A DNA stretch of 45,767 bases from Terriglobales bacterium. GTDB lineage: Bacteria > Acidobacteriota > Terriglobia > Terriglobales > Acidobacteriaceae. Positions 24,609-33,928 of this stretch are shown in pieces (the stretch's first letter is position 1; every line of letters begins with the position of its first letter). The notes under the pieces were generated by a model. It saw only the letters and a program-made list of their open reading frames with translations, did not search any database and was not told the DNA's origin. Both the position numbers and the translations under genes were made by a program. Location: NCBI GenBank assembly GCA_025980765.1, contig JAICXB010000034.1:1-45767 (forward strand), given 5' to 3'.

Positions 24609-24834
24609 ATGCACGAAGGCGAGAGTTTTCAAGAACAACGGCAGCCAATTCGTGCGGCTGCCGAGAGAATTTCAATTCAATCTTCGGGAAGTATTCGTGC
24701 GCAAACAGGGGGACGATGTAATTCTTTAGCCGCGCCCGCTCGATTGGGGTTCCTATTTCGCTGACGCTCCCGTCGCCTCCGCAAGCTTCATGACAGACGT
24801 GAAAGGTTTGCCTTTGCAGGACCGAAAAGGCTGA
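24609..24834 (+). pseudogene. Decayed VapB antitoxin
   Basis: Reading from GCG at 24619 gives ARVFKNNGSQFVRLPREFQF then NLREVFVRKQGDDVIL, the AbrB-type DNA-binding domain of VapB. A TAG at 24727-24729 follows, and then PRPLDWGSYFADAPVASASF ending PLQDRKG at the TGA at 24832, the normal toxin-binding tail. The best start, an ATG at 24609 with GGAGGG just upstream, is one base out of frame. So the gene carries a frameshift and an amber codon. The vapC that should follow at once is missing; the next gene lies on the other strand. Confidence 0.75.
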
Positions 24835-24880
24835 CCACAAGGCAGGAATCAGCCAAGCTGCTCGCGCCCTCGGAAGATGC

Positions 24881-25318
24881 CTACTGCTTCACCCAATTTG
24901 CCGCATCAACTTTTATGAATTCCTTGGTCCCTGGCCGGCCGCTCAGGCGCAACCAGAGTGGGCCGCCTTCTCGTTCAAACCGCAGTGCAATGTCAAAAAA
25001 CGGGCAGCACTCCCGCTCCTGGATTGCCCATTCCGTGAGCAGGGCATACGTAGTCTTATCAGCAGGAAACTCGAATTCATAGCCATTGTCGAGTTCACGG
25101 ACGCTCTTTCGCAGGTCGCGCAGTTTCGGTCCGAGCTCTTCGAAGTGTCGTTTGCGTTCGGCGGAGGTCAGAGCAAAACGATTGCAGGCGAATGGCGACG
25201 ACGCTTTTGTAGTTAAAGAAGAGCTTGAGGGTTTCGCATCTTGCGAGCTGCTGGCGGGAACAAACGCAAGTGCTCCGGCAAGAGCGAAGGCAAGGCCGAT
25301 TAGCAGGGTCATTTTCAT
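24881..25318 (-). CDS. Small exported protein with an ECCPFF motif
   Basis: About 145 aa. The ATG at 25318 was chosen for AAGGAG upstream and for opening a signal peptide (MKMTLLIGLAFALAGALAFV). The conserved core is RKRHFEELGPKLRDLRKSVR, YEFEFPADKTTYALLTEWAI and QERECCPFFDIALRFEREGG then LWLRLSGRPGTKEFI. The adjacent cysteines in ECCPFF suggest metal or thiol chemistry; cytoplasmic relatives occur near mercury or arsenic genes. Function unknown. It lies 31 bp downstream of the DinB-like gene on the same strand. Confidence 0.65.
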   Translation of the reverse strand: MKMTLLIGLAFALAGALAFVPASSSQDAKPSSSSLTTKASSPFACNRFALTSAERKRHFEELGPKLRDLRKSVRELDNGYEFEFPADKTTYALLTEWAIQERECCPFFDIALRFEREGGPLWLRLSGRPGTKEFIKVDAANWVKQ

Positions 25319-25349
25319 GGTTTCTCCTTGAAAGAAAATTGCTGGGTCA

Positions 25350-25905
25350 TTAGCGGCTCGCGGGCGGAACAATGCCGTTCATGCGCAGGTATTCGACTAT
25401 CTGTCCGTAGTGGTCGTAGGCGTGAGCAATGGCATCGATAGACAAGCCGAGCCTGGTTCTCTGCCAGCTTCCGGTCGTGCCCGGAATGGGAACCACAAGA
25501 TTATTGTCGTTGAATGTGGCCGCGGCTTTGTGCAGATAGACGAATGAGGCTCTCAGGTATTCGACAATTTCGGCTTTCGTTCGTATGGAATCGGGAGCCG
25601 TTTCATTGCGTTCGTTATGCGGCGGTTCTTCCCCGAGGATTCGAGCGCCCAATTTGGTAGTTGGCTGCTGCCAGGTGCTTCACCTGCTCGGCGAAGGTGC
25701 GAACGCCCTTGAATTCCCCATTGTTGGGAGCAAAGGCATACTTCTCTTGCGGCATAGCCTCAGCGGCAGAAACAATTTCTTTTTCCGCGCTGCTGATTCG
25801 ATTGTCGAACACCTGGGCAGCAGTCAGAGGAACCGCGGATACCTGCGCGAGTGCAGCCGTTGACGAGGCTATCGCCAACGCGATCAGAACGATGGATTTC
25901 ATCAT
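25350..25905 (-). pseudogene. Exported DinB-family protein, single-base frameshift
   Basis: The first part from the ATG at 25905 (GGAG 9 nt upstream) gives a signal peptide (SIVLIALAIASSTAALAQ) and FKGVRTFAEQVKHLAAANYQ, then runs out of frame. The other frame continues LGARILGEEPPHNER, AEIVEYLRASFVYLHKAAA and IAHAYDHYGQIVEYLRMNG then IVPP, the DinB four-helix pattern with a metal-binding His in HAYDHYGQ. One extra A in CCAAATTGGG near 25651-25656 explains the break. DinB-like proteins include thiol S-transferases. Pseudogene or assembly error. Confidence 0.75.
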
Positions 25906-25947
25906 GTTCGTCTTCTCCACGAATTGAAAACTGAATCCACGCTAAGA

Positions 25948-25966
25948 CCTAAAGTTGACTTGAAGG
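25948..25966. promoter_or_regulatory. Possible MerR/SoxR-type operator
   Basis: CCTAAAGTTGACTTGAAGG is one base longer than, and otherwise close to, the SoxR/MerR-type box CCTCAAGTTAACTTGAGG. It lies about 45 bp upstream of the DinB-like gene, where a promoter is expected. No MerR-family gene is beside it. Weak support. Confidence 0.25.
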
Positions 25967-26069
25967 CAAGGAGAATTTTTGTCGAGGAGCACCTTCATCC
26001 CAGAAAATATCGTCGGGCACGACTCGTGACAGCTTGCGCAAAGACAAGGGCTGTGGAAAAAATCGTTTT

Positions 26070-26278
26070 CCTGTTCCTTTCCTGTTATTTTCGCGAATCC
26101 GTTCGCCGGTTGAAATCCTGGCCAGTATTGACGAGGGCCTGAGGCGCTTTTCCACAGCTTGCCTGTTCTTTTCCTGTTGCTTCCCTCAGCTCATGGGCAA
26201 ATTTGCGGATTTTGGGCAGAATTCGACGATTCTTGAATAGCACTGACAAAATCCCTGTATTTTTTCCCTGTTCTCAGG
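26070..26278. repeat. Composite CCTGTTCC-word repeat, copy A
   Basis: Three blocks stand in order: CCTGTTCCTTTCCTG at 26070-26084, a 35-bp block at 26157-26191 beginning GCTTGCCTGTTC, and a 25-bp block at 26254-26278 beginning CCTGTATTTTT. All three recur inverted in the same order at 35819-36060 (15/15, 31/35 and 24/25 identical). The repeat occupies the 480-bp space between the DinB-like gene and bshA, where I see no supportable gene. Confidence 0.75.
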
Positions 26279-26390
26279 GACACCCGGGAACAGGCGCTCT
26301 CTGCCGGATTTTCGCTTTGTCCCGGGAAGCCTCAGCTTTTGCACCGTTTGCTGGCGCCGGACATCCAACTCCTCGTTGTTCTTTGGGCTT

Positions 26391-27533
26391 ATGAAGATCG
26401 GTATCACTTGCTATCCCACATACGGCGGCAGTGGCGTTGTGGCTACTGAGCTGGGCATTGAGTTGGCCCGGCGTGGACACGAGATTCATTTCATTACCTA
26501 CTCGCAGCCGATTCGGCTCAGCACTCCGCAGGACAACATCCGCTACCACGAGGTTTCGGTTTCGCAGTATCCGCTGTTTGAATACCCGCCGTATGATCTG
26601 GCGCTGGCGACGCGTATGGCCGAAGTCGCCGACACTCACCGTCTTGACTTGCTGCACGTGCATTACGCCATTCCGCATTCGGTGAGCGCGATGCTGGCGC
26701 GGCAGATGCTCGCCAGCCAAACGCCGTCGCGGCATCTGCCCTTTGTGACTACCCTGCACGGAACCGATATCACCCTGGTTGGCCAGGATCCCTCGTATCT
26801 GCCGGTCACGCGCTTTTCCATCGAACAGAGCGATGGGGTGACCGCAATTTCCGATTACCTCCGCGACAAGACGGTGCAGGAGTTCGAGGTGAAGAAGCCG
26901 ATCGAAGTGATCTACAACTTCGTGAACTGCGATCTGTATAAGCGTCCGAAGGAAGTCGGCGTTGAGCGCTCGATTTTTGCCGATCCGCAGGAAAAGATTC
27001 TGGTGCACCTTTCGAACTTTCGTCCGGTAAAACGCATCGGGGATGTGATCGAGATCTTCCATCGCGTGCAGAAGGAGATTCCTTCCCGGCTGCTGATGAT
27101 CGGCGACGGTCCGGAGCGCTCCACAGCGGAATGGCAGGTGCGTCGGTTGGGACTGCAGAATCGCGTGTACTTCCTGGGCAAGCAGGGCAATGTGCAGGAA
27201 AAACTGGGAATTTCCGACCTGATGCTGCTGCCCAGTCAACTTGAATCGTTTGGACTGGCCGCGCTCGAGGCCATGGCGTGCGAGGTCCCGACTATTGCCA
27301 CGAACGCCGGCGGACTGCCCGAGGTAATCGAAGACGGCAAGAACGGTTTTCTCGCGGAAGTGGGCGATGTAGACCGCATGGCGGGTTGCGCAATCGAACT
27401 TCTGTCTGACGAAACGCGTCTGCGCGAGATGGCGAAGCTGGCGCGCTTTGAGGCGCAGTCGCGCTTCTGCGCGTCAAAAATCATTCCGCAATACGAGAAG
27501 TTCTACGAGCGGGTGATGGAGCGCGCTTCGTAG
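26391..27533 (+). CDS. bshA: N-acetyl-alpha-D-glucosaminyl L-malate synthase
   Basis: 380 aa, a GT-B glycosyltransferase of family GT4. The N-terminus [20 protein letters not shown] is the BshA signature. It also has [53 protein letters not shown] and the acceptor/donor loop [20 protein letters not shown]. It joins UDP-GlcNAc and L-malate in the first step of bacillithiol synthesis. bshB and bshC are not in this window. The start skips the upstream MFFGL because MKIGIT is the family start. The last 31 bp overlap the convergent kinase gene. Confidence 0.93.
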   Translation: MKIGITCYPTYGGSGVVATELGIELARRGHEIHFITYSQPIRLSTPQDNIRYHEVSVSQYPLFEYPPYDLALATRMAEVADTHRLDLLHVHYAIPHSVSAMLARQMLASQTPSRHLPFVTTLHGTDITLVGQDPSYLPVTRFSIEQSDGVTAISDYLRDKTVQEFEVKKPIEVIYNFVNCDLYKRPKEVGVERSIFADPQEKILVHLSNFRPVKRIGDVIEIFHRVQKEIPSRLLMIGDGPERSTAEWQVRRLGLQNRVYFLGKQGNVQEKLGISDLMLLPSQLESFGLAALEAMACEVPTIATNAGGLPEVIEDGKNGFLAEVGDVDRMAGCAIELLSDETRLREMAKLARFEAQSRFCASKIIPQYEKFYERVMERAS

Positions 27534-28927
27534 ATTGCCGAAGCCGCAGAAACTTCCTTATCGGTCTGCAGCAGAGGAAGTTCGATGCTCACTCTCGTTC
27601 CCCGTCCCGGACTGCTGTTCACCGACATGTGAGCGTTGGCGCCATAGAGAACGCGCAGGCGTTCGGCGACGTTGTACATGCCGATGCCTTCGGTGTGATC
27701 TCCTCCAGCATCGCCGTCACGCACATAATGGCGACGCTCGCCAAAATGCGCATCGGTTACCAGCATGCCGGCGCCGTCATCTTCAATTTCAAGAACCAGC
27801 CGATGCTCCGGCTGCAGGCGGCTGCGCAAGGTGATTTGTCCCCCGTGAATCTTCGACGAGAGTCCGTGTTTGATGGCGTTCTCAACCAGCGGCTGCAGCA
27901 TCATGCTGGGGACAATCACCTCCAGGCTGAGCGGATCGAGGTCTTTTACAACCCGCAGCTTTTCGGCGCCGAAGCGAGCGACTTCGATATCGAGATAATC
28001 GTCGATGAACTCCACTTCCTGCCGCAGCATTACAAAGGCATCGTGCTTTCTGAGCAGCGCGCGCAGGATGCTGGCCAGCTTGACGATCAGGTCGCGCGCC
28101 TGCTCGGGCCGCACACGCACCAGAGAAGAGATGGAATTCAGCGTATTGAACAGGAAGTGAGGATTGATCTGGCTTTGCAGCGCGTCCAGCCGGGCCTGCA
28201 GCAGAAGCCGCTCCTGCTCTTCCAGTTTCAACTCGATACGGGTCGCGTTCCAGATCTTGATGGGGATGGCGACCGCGGCGATTGTCCCCGCATAGATGGC
28301 GATCTCCACCCAGAAATTCTGGCTGTGCAGAAAGAAGAGACGTCCGGGAAAGCTCAGCCCCACTTGTTCGCGCAGGAACTGCAACAGCAGAATGCCGACG
28401 AAGAACGCCACTTGCCAATCATGCCGAGGACGAGGAAAGTTGCGCCGGACCCAGCGATAGATGCTCAGGTCCACCATCGGCGAAAACGACCAGATGTCTT
28501 CACGATTTGCCGCATATTCGCGAAACGCGCCAGCGACATATCCGGCGAGAGCGTCCAGCGGGAACGCCAGCCATTCGTGCCGCCAGAACTCCGGAACCGC
28601 ACAAAACACCGCCACCAGCACCCCGGCAAAACGTCCGCCCATTACGCCCATAATGACGGCGCTCTCGAAAGCCACGTCGGCCGCGGAAAAATTGTGCACC
28701 ATCGCGCGCACCCACACACCCAGCGCAACAGGAACACTCAGGAACAGCGCCAGGTGAATTTTCTGTTTGGTGGTGCGGACCTCGTTGCGAAACAACAGAG
28801 ACTTGAAGTACCGCGAACGCACGACTGCGCTGGCAATGGCGGCGACCACGCCGAGGCGGATCAGGAGCGTTATGAGGATAAGTCGTTGGTCCACGCTGCA
28901 GCCAGTATAGGCGAGTAGGGGAAACAC
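27503..28927 (-). CDS. LytS/YehU-type sensor histidine kinase
   Basis: 474 aa. The N-terminus has about five or six membrane helices of the 5TM-5TMR_LYT type (LILITLLIRLGVVAAIASAV, VPVALGVWVRAMVHN, SAVIMGVMGGRFAGVLVAV). The His_kinase domain is LQSQINPHFLFNTLNSISSL with the phosphoacceptor His. The ATPase has PLVENAIKHGL, EIEDDGAGM and EGIGMYNVAERL. LytS-type kinases partner LytTR response regulators; none is adjacent here. The start is GTG at 28927; a GTG 11 codons later (VDQRLILITLL) is the alternative. Divergent from ribA. Confidence 0.88.
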   Translation of the reverse strand: MFPLLAYTGCSVDQRLILITLLIRLGVVAAIASAVVRSRYFKSLLFRNEVRTTKQKIHLALFLSVPVALGVWVRAMVHNFSAADVAFESAVIMGVMGGRFAGVLVAVFCAVPEFWRHEWLAFPLDALAGYVAGAFREYAANREDIWSFSPMVDLSIYRWVRRNFPRPRHDWQVAFFVGILLLQFLREQVGLSFPGRLFFLHSQNFWVEIAIYAGTIAAVAIPIKIWNATRIELKLEEQERLLLQARLDALQSQINPHFLFNTLNSISSLVRVRPEQARDLIVKLASILRALLRKHDAFVMLRQEVEFIDDYLDIEVARFGAEKLRVVKDLDPLSLEVIVPSMMLQPLVENAIKHGLSSKIHGGQITLRSRLQPEHRLVLEIEDDGAGMLVTDAHFGERRHYVRDGDAGGDHTEGIGMYNVAERLRVLYGANAHMSVNSSPGRGTRVSIELPLLQTDKEVSAASAIYEARSITRS

Positions 28928-28980
28928 AACCCAGGGCGGGGCTGTGCCTCAGGGGCAGTTGTGGCACATATAATCGAAGC

Positions 28981-29619
28981 GTGAGTTCCCAAAACAAACC
29001 ATCCAATCCGGCGGTGAAGCGCGCCGATGCCGATTTCCCGACTCGCTTTGGCAAGTTCCGGATTCTGGGCTTCGAAGGCAGCGAACGCGATCCGGAGACC
29101 TGCCGTCCCGAGGCCGCTGTCGCTCTGGTGATGGGAGATATCCACTCTGCGCCGCCGCTGGTCCGCATCCACTCACAGTGTCTAACCGGGGACGTATTTC
29201 ACTCGTTGCGCTGCGACTGCCGCCAGCAACTCGAAATGGCGCTCGAAATGATCGCCGACACCGGGCAGGGAATTCTGATTTACGAGCAGAAAGAAGGGCG
29301 GGGGATTGGCCTGATTGCCAAACTACAGGCGTATGAGTTGCAGGACCAGGGACTCGATACGGTTGAAGCCAACGAAAGACTTGGATTCAAAGCCGATCAC
29401 CGCGAGTTTGCTCTGCCTGGCGCGGTTCTGAAGGCAATGGGCGTCACGGAAGTTCGGCTCCTTTCCAATAATCCTCAGAAAGTGGCGGCGTTGGAAGCTG
29501 TGGGCATCAGAGTAGTTGAGCGTGTCCCCTGTGAACCGGCACTTGAAGAAAAATCTGCTGCGTATCTGAAAACAAAAAGGGAAAAGCTCGGTCATCTGCT
29601 GGGCAAGGACGCCCGCTGA
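28981..29619 (+). CDS. ribA: GTP cyclohydrolase II
   Basis: 212 aa stand-alone RibA, the first committed step of riboflavin synthesis (GTP to 2,5-diamino-6-ribosylamino-pyrimidinone phosphate plus formate and pyrophosphate). The zinc site is CLTGDVFHSLRCDC near residues 75-88 and the GTP-binding region EQKEGRGIGLIAKLQAYELQ. RLLSNNPQKVAALEAVGI is the conserved C-terminal block. No DHBP synthase domain is fused, so ribB is elsewhere. The start is a GTG, 53 bp from the divergent kinase start. Confidence 0.93.
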   Translation: MSSQNKPSNPAVKRADADFPTRFGKFRILGFEGSERDPETCRPEAAVALVMGDIHSAPPLVRIHSQCLTGDVFHSLRCDCRQQLEMALEMIADTGQGILIYEQKEGRGIGLIAKLQAYELQDQGLDTVEANERLGFKADHREFALPGAVLKAMGVTEVRLLSNNPQKVAALEAVGIRVVERVPCEPALEEKSAAYLKTKREKLGHLLGKDAR

Positions 29620-29671
29620 GGCGTGGGACGAAAAGGTTGCTGGCCAGCTGCAGTGGGACTATCCTTCAACT

Positions 29672-30316
29672 ATGGCGCACGCGTTGCGGACTACCGCGGA
29701 AGACTTCGTCGAAGGTCTGAAAAGCTTCGAGCGTGAAACCATCACCAAGGAGCTTCTGCGGCAGTACGTCGATTCGCAACGGCTGACACCCGACGCCCTC
29801 AAGCCGTACACCTTCTTCCGCGACGATTTCTACACTCGCAATCTCATCTACCGCGACGATCTCTTTGAAGTAATGACCATCTGCTGGAAGCCGGGGCAGA
29901 AAACGGCCATCCACACCCACAACGGCCAGCTCGGCTGGATGACCATGGCGCAGGGCGAAGTGGCAGTGCATAACTATCGCTACGTGCGCTGCAACGCGCC
30001 AGAGAACCAGAACGTGATCGGCCTCGATTGCCTGGGCGGAGCTACTGAGATCGAGCTGGAGCGGCTCAGGACAGAAGAGTGCGCGAACAACGGATGCGTC
30101 ATCACCGTGGACAAGTTGCAAACCATCCACCAGATCGAAAATGTGGATCCGGCCGCCGCGGGGTGCATCAGCCTGCACGTCTATTCCAAGCCATTTGACT
30201 CCTGCATCGCCTTCGACCTGCAGAAGCACCACTGCTACCGCCGTACCTTGAGCTACTACAGCCAATTGGGAAAAGTCGAAGTGGAAATCGACGCGCCCTC
30301 TCCCTCTCGCCAGTAA
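29672..30316 (+). CDS. Cysteine dioxygenase type I
   Basis: 214 aa cupin-fold, non-haem iron dioxygenase oxidising L-cysteine to cysteine sulfinate. The iron ligands are seen in TAIHTHNGQLGWMTMAQGEV (HxH) and the third His in CISLHVYSKPFDSC. The sequence around RNLIYRDDLFEVMTICWKPG is normal for bacterial CDO. A related thiol dioxygenase using 3-mercaptopropionate is possible. It is 52 bp after ribA and 71 bp before the DehI-like gene, on the same strand. Confidence 0.88.
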   Translation: MAHALRTTAEDFVEGLKSFERETITKELLRQYVDSQRLTPDALKPYTFFRDDFYTRNLIYRDDLFEVMTICWKPGQKTAIHTHNGQLGWMTMAQGEVAVHNYRYVRCNAPENQNVIGLDCLGGATEIELERLRTEECANNGCVITVDKLQTIHQIENVDPAAAGCISLHVYSKPFDSCIAFDLQKHHCYRRTLSYYSQLGKVEVEIDAPSPSRQ

Positions 30317-30387
30317 CGCCTCTGTAACTGTTCAGCAAATTGTGCACCTGACATCTGTGTGCCACAAAGCGACATCAGATAGCTCAT

Positions 30388-31305
30388 ATGCCGCTCAGTC
30401 GCAAGCGCCGGGTACCGATGGTGAAGGAATCTGAGGCGACTGGGCGAACTCTGGAAATCTATCAGGAGATCAAATCGGCGCTTGGGGTTCCGCACGTAAA
30501 TCTGTTCTACCAGGCTTACGGCGCTCACCCGCGATTTCTGGAGCTGCACTGGAAACTGATGCGGCCGGCCATCCAGACGCGGGAATTTTTCCGCTTCTCT
30601 GAGCGACTTGGGGCCGAGGCGTACACGCGCGTTCACAACTATTTTTCAGTTCCGAATTTGGGAGAGCGCATTGCCGAAGCCAATATTGGCGATGCAGCGC
30701 AGCAGGAACTCTCACAGACAGTGGACTTGTTCCACTACAACAATCCGCTGCTGCTTCTGATTGCTGCGGCGCAATTTCAGGCGTTTGAAGACGGGCCGGC
30801 GACGAAAAAGGGTTCCACCGCCGAACCTGAGCATCCGGTTTTTTCGCAGCCGCCAGCCAAGGTCACAGAGGAAGCCGCGCCCCCGGGGATCCGGAAAATC
30901 TATGACGATATCAAGCGCACCTTGGGATTGGGCTTTATCAACACCGACTATCAGGCGTTCGCTCACTTTCCCGATTTCTTCAGTTTCTATTGGTTTTCGG
31001 TGAAGCAGTTTGCGACCTCCCCTTTGAATGGAGAGAACCAGCACGCCTTGTGCGAGTCGGCTGCGTCGCTGGCGAGCGAGTTGCCCAATGCGCCGCAACT
31101 CACGGTCGAGCAGATGCACGAAGCAGGCCTCTCCAGCGAAGAAATTGGCGCGGCGATTCACATCACGGAAGAGTTTCTGAACTTGCTCTCCGGCCTGGTG
31201 CTCAACATTGCCTTCGCCAAAATCTCGCTGGAAGGCGGCACCCAACCCAGGGCGGCTGCAGACAAGACCAAGAAAGACCGCAAATCGCCGGAAGCGGCAG
31301 CTTAG
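30388..31305 (+). CDS. DehI-like halocarboxylic acid dehalogenase family protein
   Basis: 305 aa, all helical, with an internal duplication: LEIYQEIKSALGVPHVNLFY with FLELHWKLMRP in the first half and RKIYDDIKRTLGLGFINTDY with FFSFYWFSVKQF in the second. This is the pattern of group I 2-haloacid dehalogenases (DehI), where a water activated by Asp attacks the C-alpha. The Asp in INTDYQAFAHFP is the candidate catalytic residue. Many family members are uncharacterised, so the activity is inferred. A charged tail (KTKKDRKSPEAAA) ends it, and its 3' end overlaps the convergent P-loop gene by 4 bp. Confidence 0.75.
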   Translation: MPLSRKRRVPMVKESEATGRTLEIYQEIKSALGVPHVNLFYQAYGAHPRFLELHWKLMRPAIQTREFFRFSERLGAEAYTRVHNYFSVPNLGERIAEANIGDAAQQELSQTVDLFHYNNPLLLLIAAAQFQAFEDGPATKKGSTAEPEHPVFSQPPAKVTEEAAPPGIRKIYDDIKRTLGLGFINTDYQAFAHFPDFFSFYWFSVKQFATSPLNGENQHALCESAASLASELPNAPQLTVEQMHEAGLSSEEIGAAIHITEEFLNLLSGLVLNIAFAKISLEGGTQPRAAADKTKKDRKSPEAAA

Positions 31306-31889
31306 CTTCCAGCGCCGATCTTCGCGGCGACCGCATTTATCCAGGATTCATCTTCCCGAATTGGGATCAAAAAATCGAAGGTTGGCTTGTGCTTCATCGC
31401 GGCTTGCAGATCTGGAGGCAGGTTCGTCCGGGCACCCTGTAGCAGAAGAATGTCAGCCCTTTGGACGCGTTCTTTCACAGACGCTTTGCATTGGTCACCA
31501 GGTGCGCTGAGCAGCATGAGGAACAAATCGGGTTGGATAAAATCCACGATGCGGCTCGATTCAATCACCACGTGAGTGCATGTCGCGATCTCGCGCTGGA
31601 GCGCTGCTGCGGCCATCGGCATGGCTTCGTCCTCGGCCTCAAGCAACAGCGCAGTCTTGGCGCCTGCCGCGAGAAATCTTGCGGTATCGTTGTCGCTCGA
31701 GGCTGATATCTGTTTCCATATGCGCCAATCGTCCGCAAGGGCGACTAGCTCGCAATGGGCGGGTTGGTGCAGGTGGGATGTGGTCTTCACCGCGGTCCAT
31801 TGGAATTCTCGGAAGCGGGTAAGGATCGCGACAACTACACTGGTTTTCCCAACTTTGCTCGCTTGACCGCCAATCACGAGTAGCGGCAT
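31302..31889 (-). CDS. P-loop NTPase, MobB-like, in the lipid A operon
   Basis: 195 aa. The start is at MPLLVIGGQASKVGKTSVVV; the longer frame overlaps lpxD. Walker A is GGQASKVGKTS near residues 7-17. A switch-like HVVIESSRIVDFIQPDLFLM follows, then a late VQRADILLLQGARTNLP. The fold resembles MobB or dethiobiotin-synthase-type small NTPases, but there is no molybdopterin gene nearby. It follows lpxD by 7 bp and is the last gene of the lpxL-lpxD unit. Function unknown; a role tied to the envelope is only guilt by association. Confidence 0.65.
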   Translation of the reverse strand: MPLLVIGGQASKVGKTSVVVAILTRFREFQWTAVKTTSHLHQPAHCELVALADDWRIWKQISASSDNDTARFLAAGAKTALLLEAEDEAMPMAAAALQREIATCTHVVIESSRIVDFIQPDLFLMLLSAPGDQCKASVKERVQRADILLLQGARTNLPPDLQAAMKHKPTFDFLIPIREDESWINAVAAKIGAGS

Positions 31890-31896
31890 CAGCAGT

Positions 31897-32898
31897 TCAC
31901 TTCTCTTTCTGCCGGGAGAGGCGCGCCAGGACTGCAAGCTGTTTCAGGTAGTCTTTGATAGGTCGCGCGGGCGTTCCCCAGAAGACAATCCCATTCCCAC
32001 GAACGACTTTGTTGCTGGGCACGCCACTTTGCGCACCGAGGATCGCGCCCGCTGCGATGCGCACATGATCCGCGATGCCGACCTGTCCCCCAATGATCGC
32101 GTTGGCTTCGATGACGGAACTGCCGGAAATTCCCGTCTGCGCGGCAATAACTACGTTCTCACCGACTTCTACGTTGTGTCCGACATGAACCATGTTGTCG
32201 AGTTTTGCGCCGCGGCGGATGACGGTCGCATCGAGCGCTCCGCGATCGATAGTGCAATTTGCTCCAATTTCGACATCATCTTCGATGATGAGGCGCCCGA
32301 TTTGCGGAAATAGATGGTAATGGCCGCGCTCGTCCGGCACATAGCCGAATCCTGCCGAGCCAAGCACCGTTCCCGCTTGCACTCGAACCCGGTCGCCCAG
32401 TGAAGTGCCGGAATGAATGGTGACATTTGGACCTATGCGGCAATCGCAACCAACGGTTACTCCCGCTGCAATCACGCAATTGGATTCGAGCGAAGAGCCT
32501 TCACCGACGCGCGCATTCTCGTCGACGACAACATTCGAACCAACCCAGGTGCGTGCGCCGATAACGGCCGACGGGTGGACCTGCGCGCTGGCATGGCGGC
32601 CTTGGCGATGTTCTGCCTGGGAAAACAATCGCGAGACTCTGGCAAAGGCCAGCTTCGGATTACGGGCCACGAGAATGGGTTTCGTGCTGTTTACGTTGCC
32701 GGCAAATTGCCCGGCAATGATTGCGGTTGCAGCCGAACGCAACGCGTCCTCGAGTTTGCCGGCATCGGCGGCAAACACCAAACATCCTGGTTGCGCGGAA
32801 GCGATGCTGGCAATGCCGGAGATGAGCACTTTGCCGTCGCCTCGGATAGTGGCGTCGCACTGCGTCGCTAATGCGCTTAGAGTATGAGTCGCAGTCAT
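31897..32898 (-). CDS. lpxD: UDP-3-O-acylglucosamine N-acyltransferase
   Basis: 333 aa. The N-terminal uridine-binding domain ([20 protein letters not shown]) is followed by the left-handed beta-helix of hexapeptide repeats ([20 protein letters not shown] onward). The catalytic His is in [16 protein letters not shown] and the C-terminal helices follow ([16 protein letters not shown]). It adds the second acyl chain in lipid A synthesis, at the inner-membrane surface. The start ATG lies 4 nt after the lpxL stop. lpxA, lpxC and lpxB are not in the window. Confidence 0.94.
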   Translation of the reverse strand: MTATHTLSALATQCDATIRGDGKVLISGIASIASAQPGCLVFAADAGKLEDALRSAATAIIAGQFAGNVNSTKPILVARNPKLAFARVSRLFSQAEHRQGRHASAQVHPSAVIGARTWVGSNVVVDENARVGEGSSLESNCVIAAGVTVGCDCRIGPNVTIHSGTSLGDRVRVQAGTVLGSAGFGYVPDERGHYHLFPQIGRLIIEDDVEIGANCTIDRGALDATVIRRGAKLDNMVHVGHNVEVGENVVIAAQTGISGSSVIEANAIIGGQVGIADHVRIAAGAILGAQSGVPSNKVVRGNGIVFWGTPARPIKDYLKQLAVLARLSRQKEK

Positions 32899-32902
32899 GG
32901 CG

Positions 32903-33802
32903 TCAATAAATTGGCGGCTCGCCCGGAGGTCGCGTTTTCCAGCGACGATGCACCCACAGCCATTGTTCCGGATAGTGGGTTGCATACTCCTGCACGACCC
33001 GCGTGAACATCGCCGTGTTCGAGACGGCGTCGGCATCATCGTCGCCGGTCGATACCAGTCGCAGGGAAGGATCGAATCGCACCCGGTACTTACCTAGCTG
33101 TTTGTCCCAGATGGTGAACGCCGGCACCACCGCGGCGCCCGAGCGCAAAGCGACCCGAGCCATCCCGGAAGCTGTGCAGGCGGGGGCGCCGAAATAATCC
33201 ACAAACACACCTTGCGGTGGAGTCATATTGGTGTCAATCAAAATGCCGACGGTCTCGCCGGCCTTCATCGCGGCCAGCAGACCGCGCGCGAAGTCCTCCT
33301 TGGCGAATGTTCGATTGCCATGAAGCGTGCGGTAACGATCCACCAGAGCATCCACTTTCGGATTGTCCAGTCGTCTGACCACGATATTAATCGCATGGCC
33401 AAACAGCGAGTGCACGAACGATCCGATCTCCCATCCGCCGAGATGAGCGGTCAGGAGCAGCACTCCGCGTCCCGCGGCGCGCGCGGACTCATAGTTTTCG
33501 AAGCCGTCATAGACGGCGACCTGCCCTGCATTTGCGGCAGTGTATGAGGGAAACAGGCAGAACTCTGAAAGTTGGCGACCCAAGCCGACAAACAGTTGGC
33601 GAACGATGCGGCGGCGTTCTGCGTCAGAAAGCTTTGGAAACGCGATCTGCAAGTTGCGAACGCCCACCCGGCGTAGCCGTCCGGAAGCCAGGTAGGCCGC
33701 CAGACCCAGCGAGATTCCGGCTGCACGCGAGACTGGACGCGGCAATGCGCCAAGCACTCGCACCGCAATCCACACACAAGCAAATTCGAGCTGCCTCCGC
33801 AT
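32903..33802 (-). CDS. Lysophospholipid/lipid A late acyltransferase (LpxL/HtrB family)
   Basis: 299 aa from the ATG of [20 protein letters not shown], which opens the membrane anchor. The catalytic motif HX4E is in [15 protein letters not shown]. The second conserved region is [20 protein letters not shown] and the third [17 protein letters not shown]. It transfers a secondary acyl chain to lipid A precursors on the cytoplasmic side of the inner membrane. First in the operon, directly upstream of lpxD; that pairing supports a lipid A substrate. Confidence 0.88.
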   Translation of the reverse strand: MRRQLEFACVWIAVRVLGALPRPVSRAAGISLGLAAYLASGRLRRVGVRNLQIAFPKLSDAERRRIVRQLFVGLGRQLSEFCLFPSYTAANAGQVAVYDGFENYESARAAGRGVLLLTAHLGGWEIGSFVHSLFGHAINIVVRRLDNPKVDALVDRYRTLHGNRTFAKEDFARGLLAAMKAGETVGILIDTNMTPPQGVFVDYFGAPACTASGMARVALRSGAAVVPAFTIWDKQLGKYRVRFDPSLRLVSTGDDDADAVSNTAMFTRVVQEYATHYPEQWLWVHRRWKTRPPGEPPIY

Positions 33803-33928
33803 TTTCTGGGAATTTGCGACGGTATCACTGCAGCATTCCCGCTGGCAATCGTGCCATTTTCGGAACAAGTGATTACAATGGCTGCTCTCATCTGGTCGAA
33901 TCAGTCAATCTCTTCTTGCGGAGGTTGT

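Noticed and set aside
26274..27239. 321-aa minus-strand frame
   Set aside because: Antisense to bshA, which has full family motifs on the plus strand.
27629..28918. 429-aa plus-strand frame
   Set aside because: Antisense to the LytS-type kinase, which has clear His-kinase and ATPase motifs.
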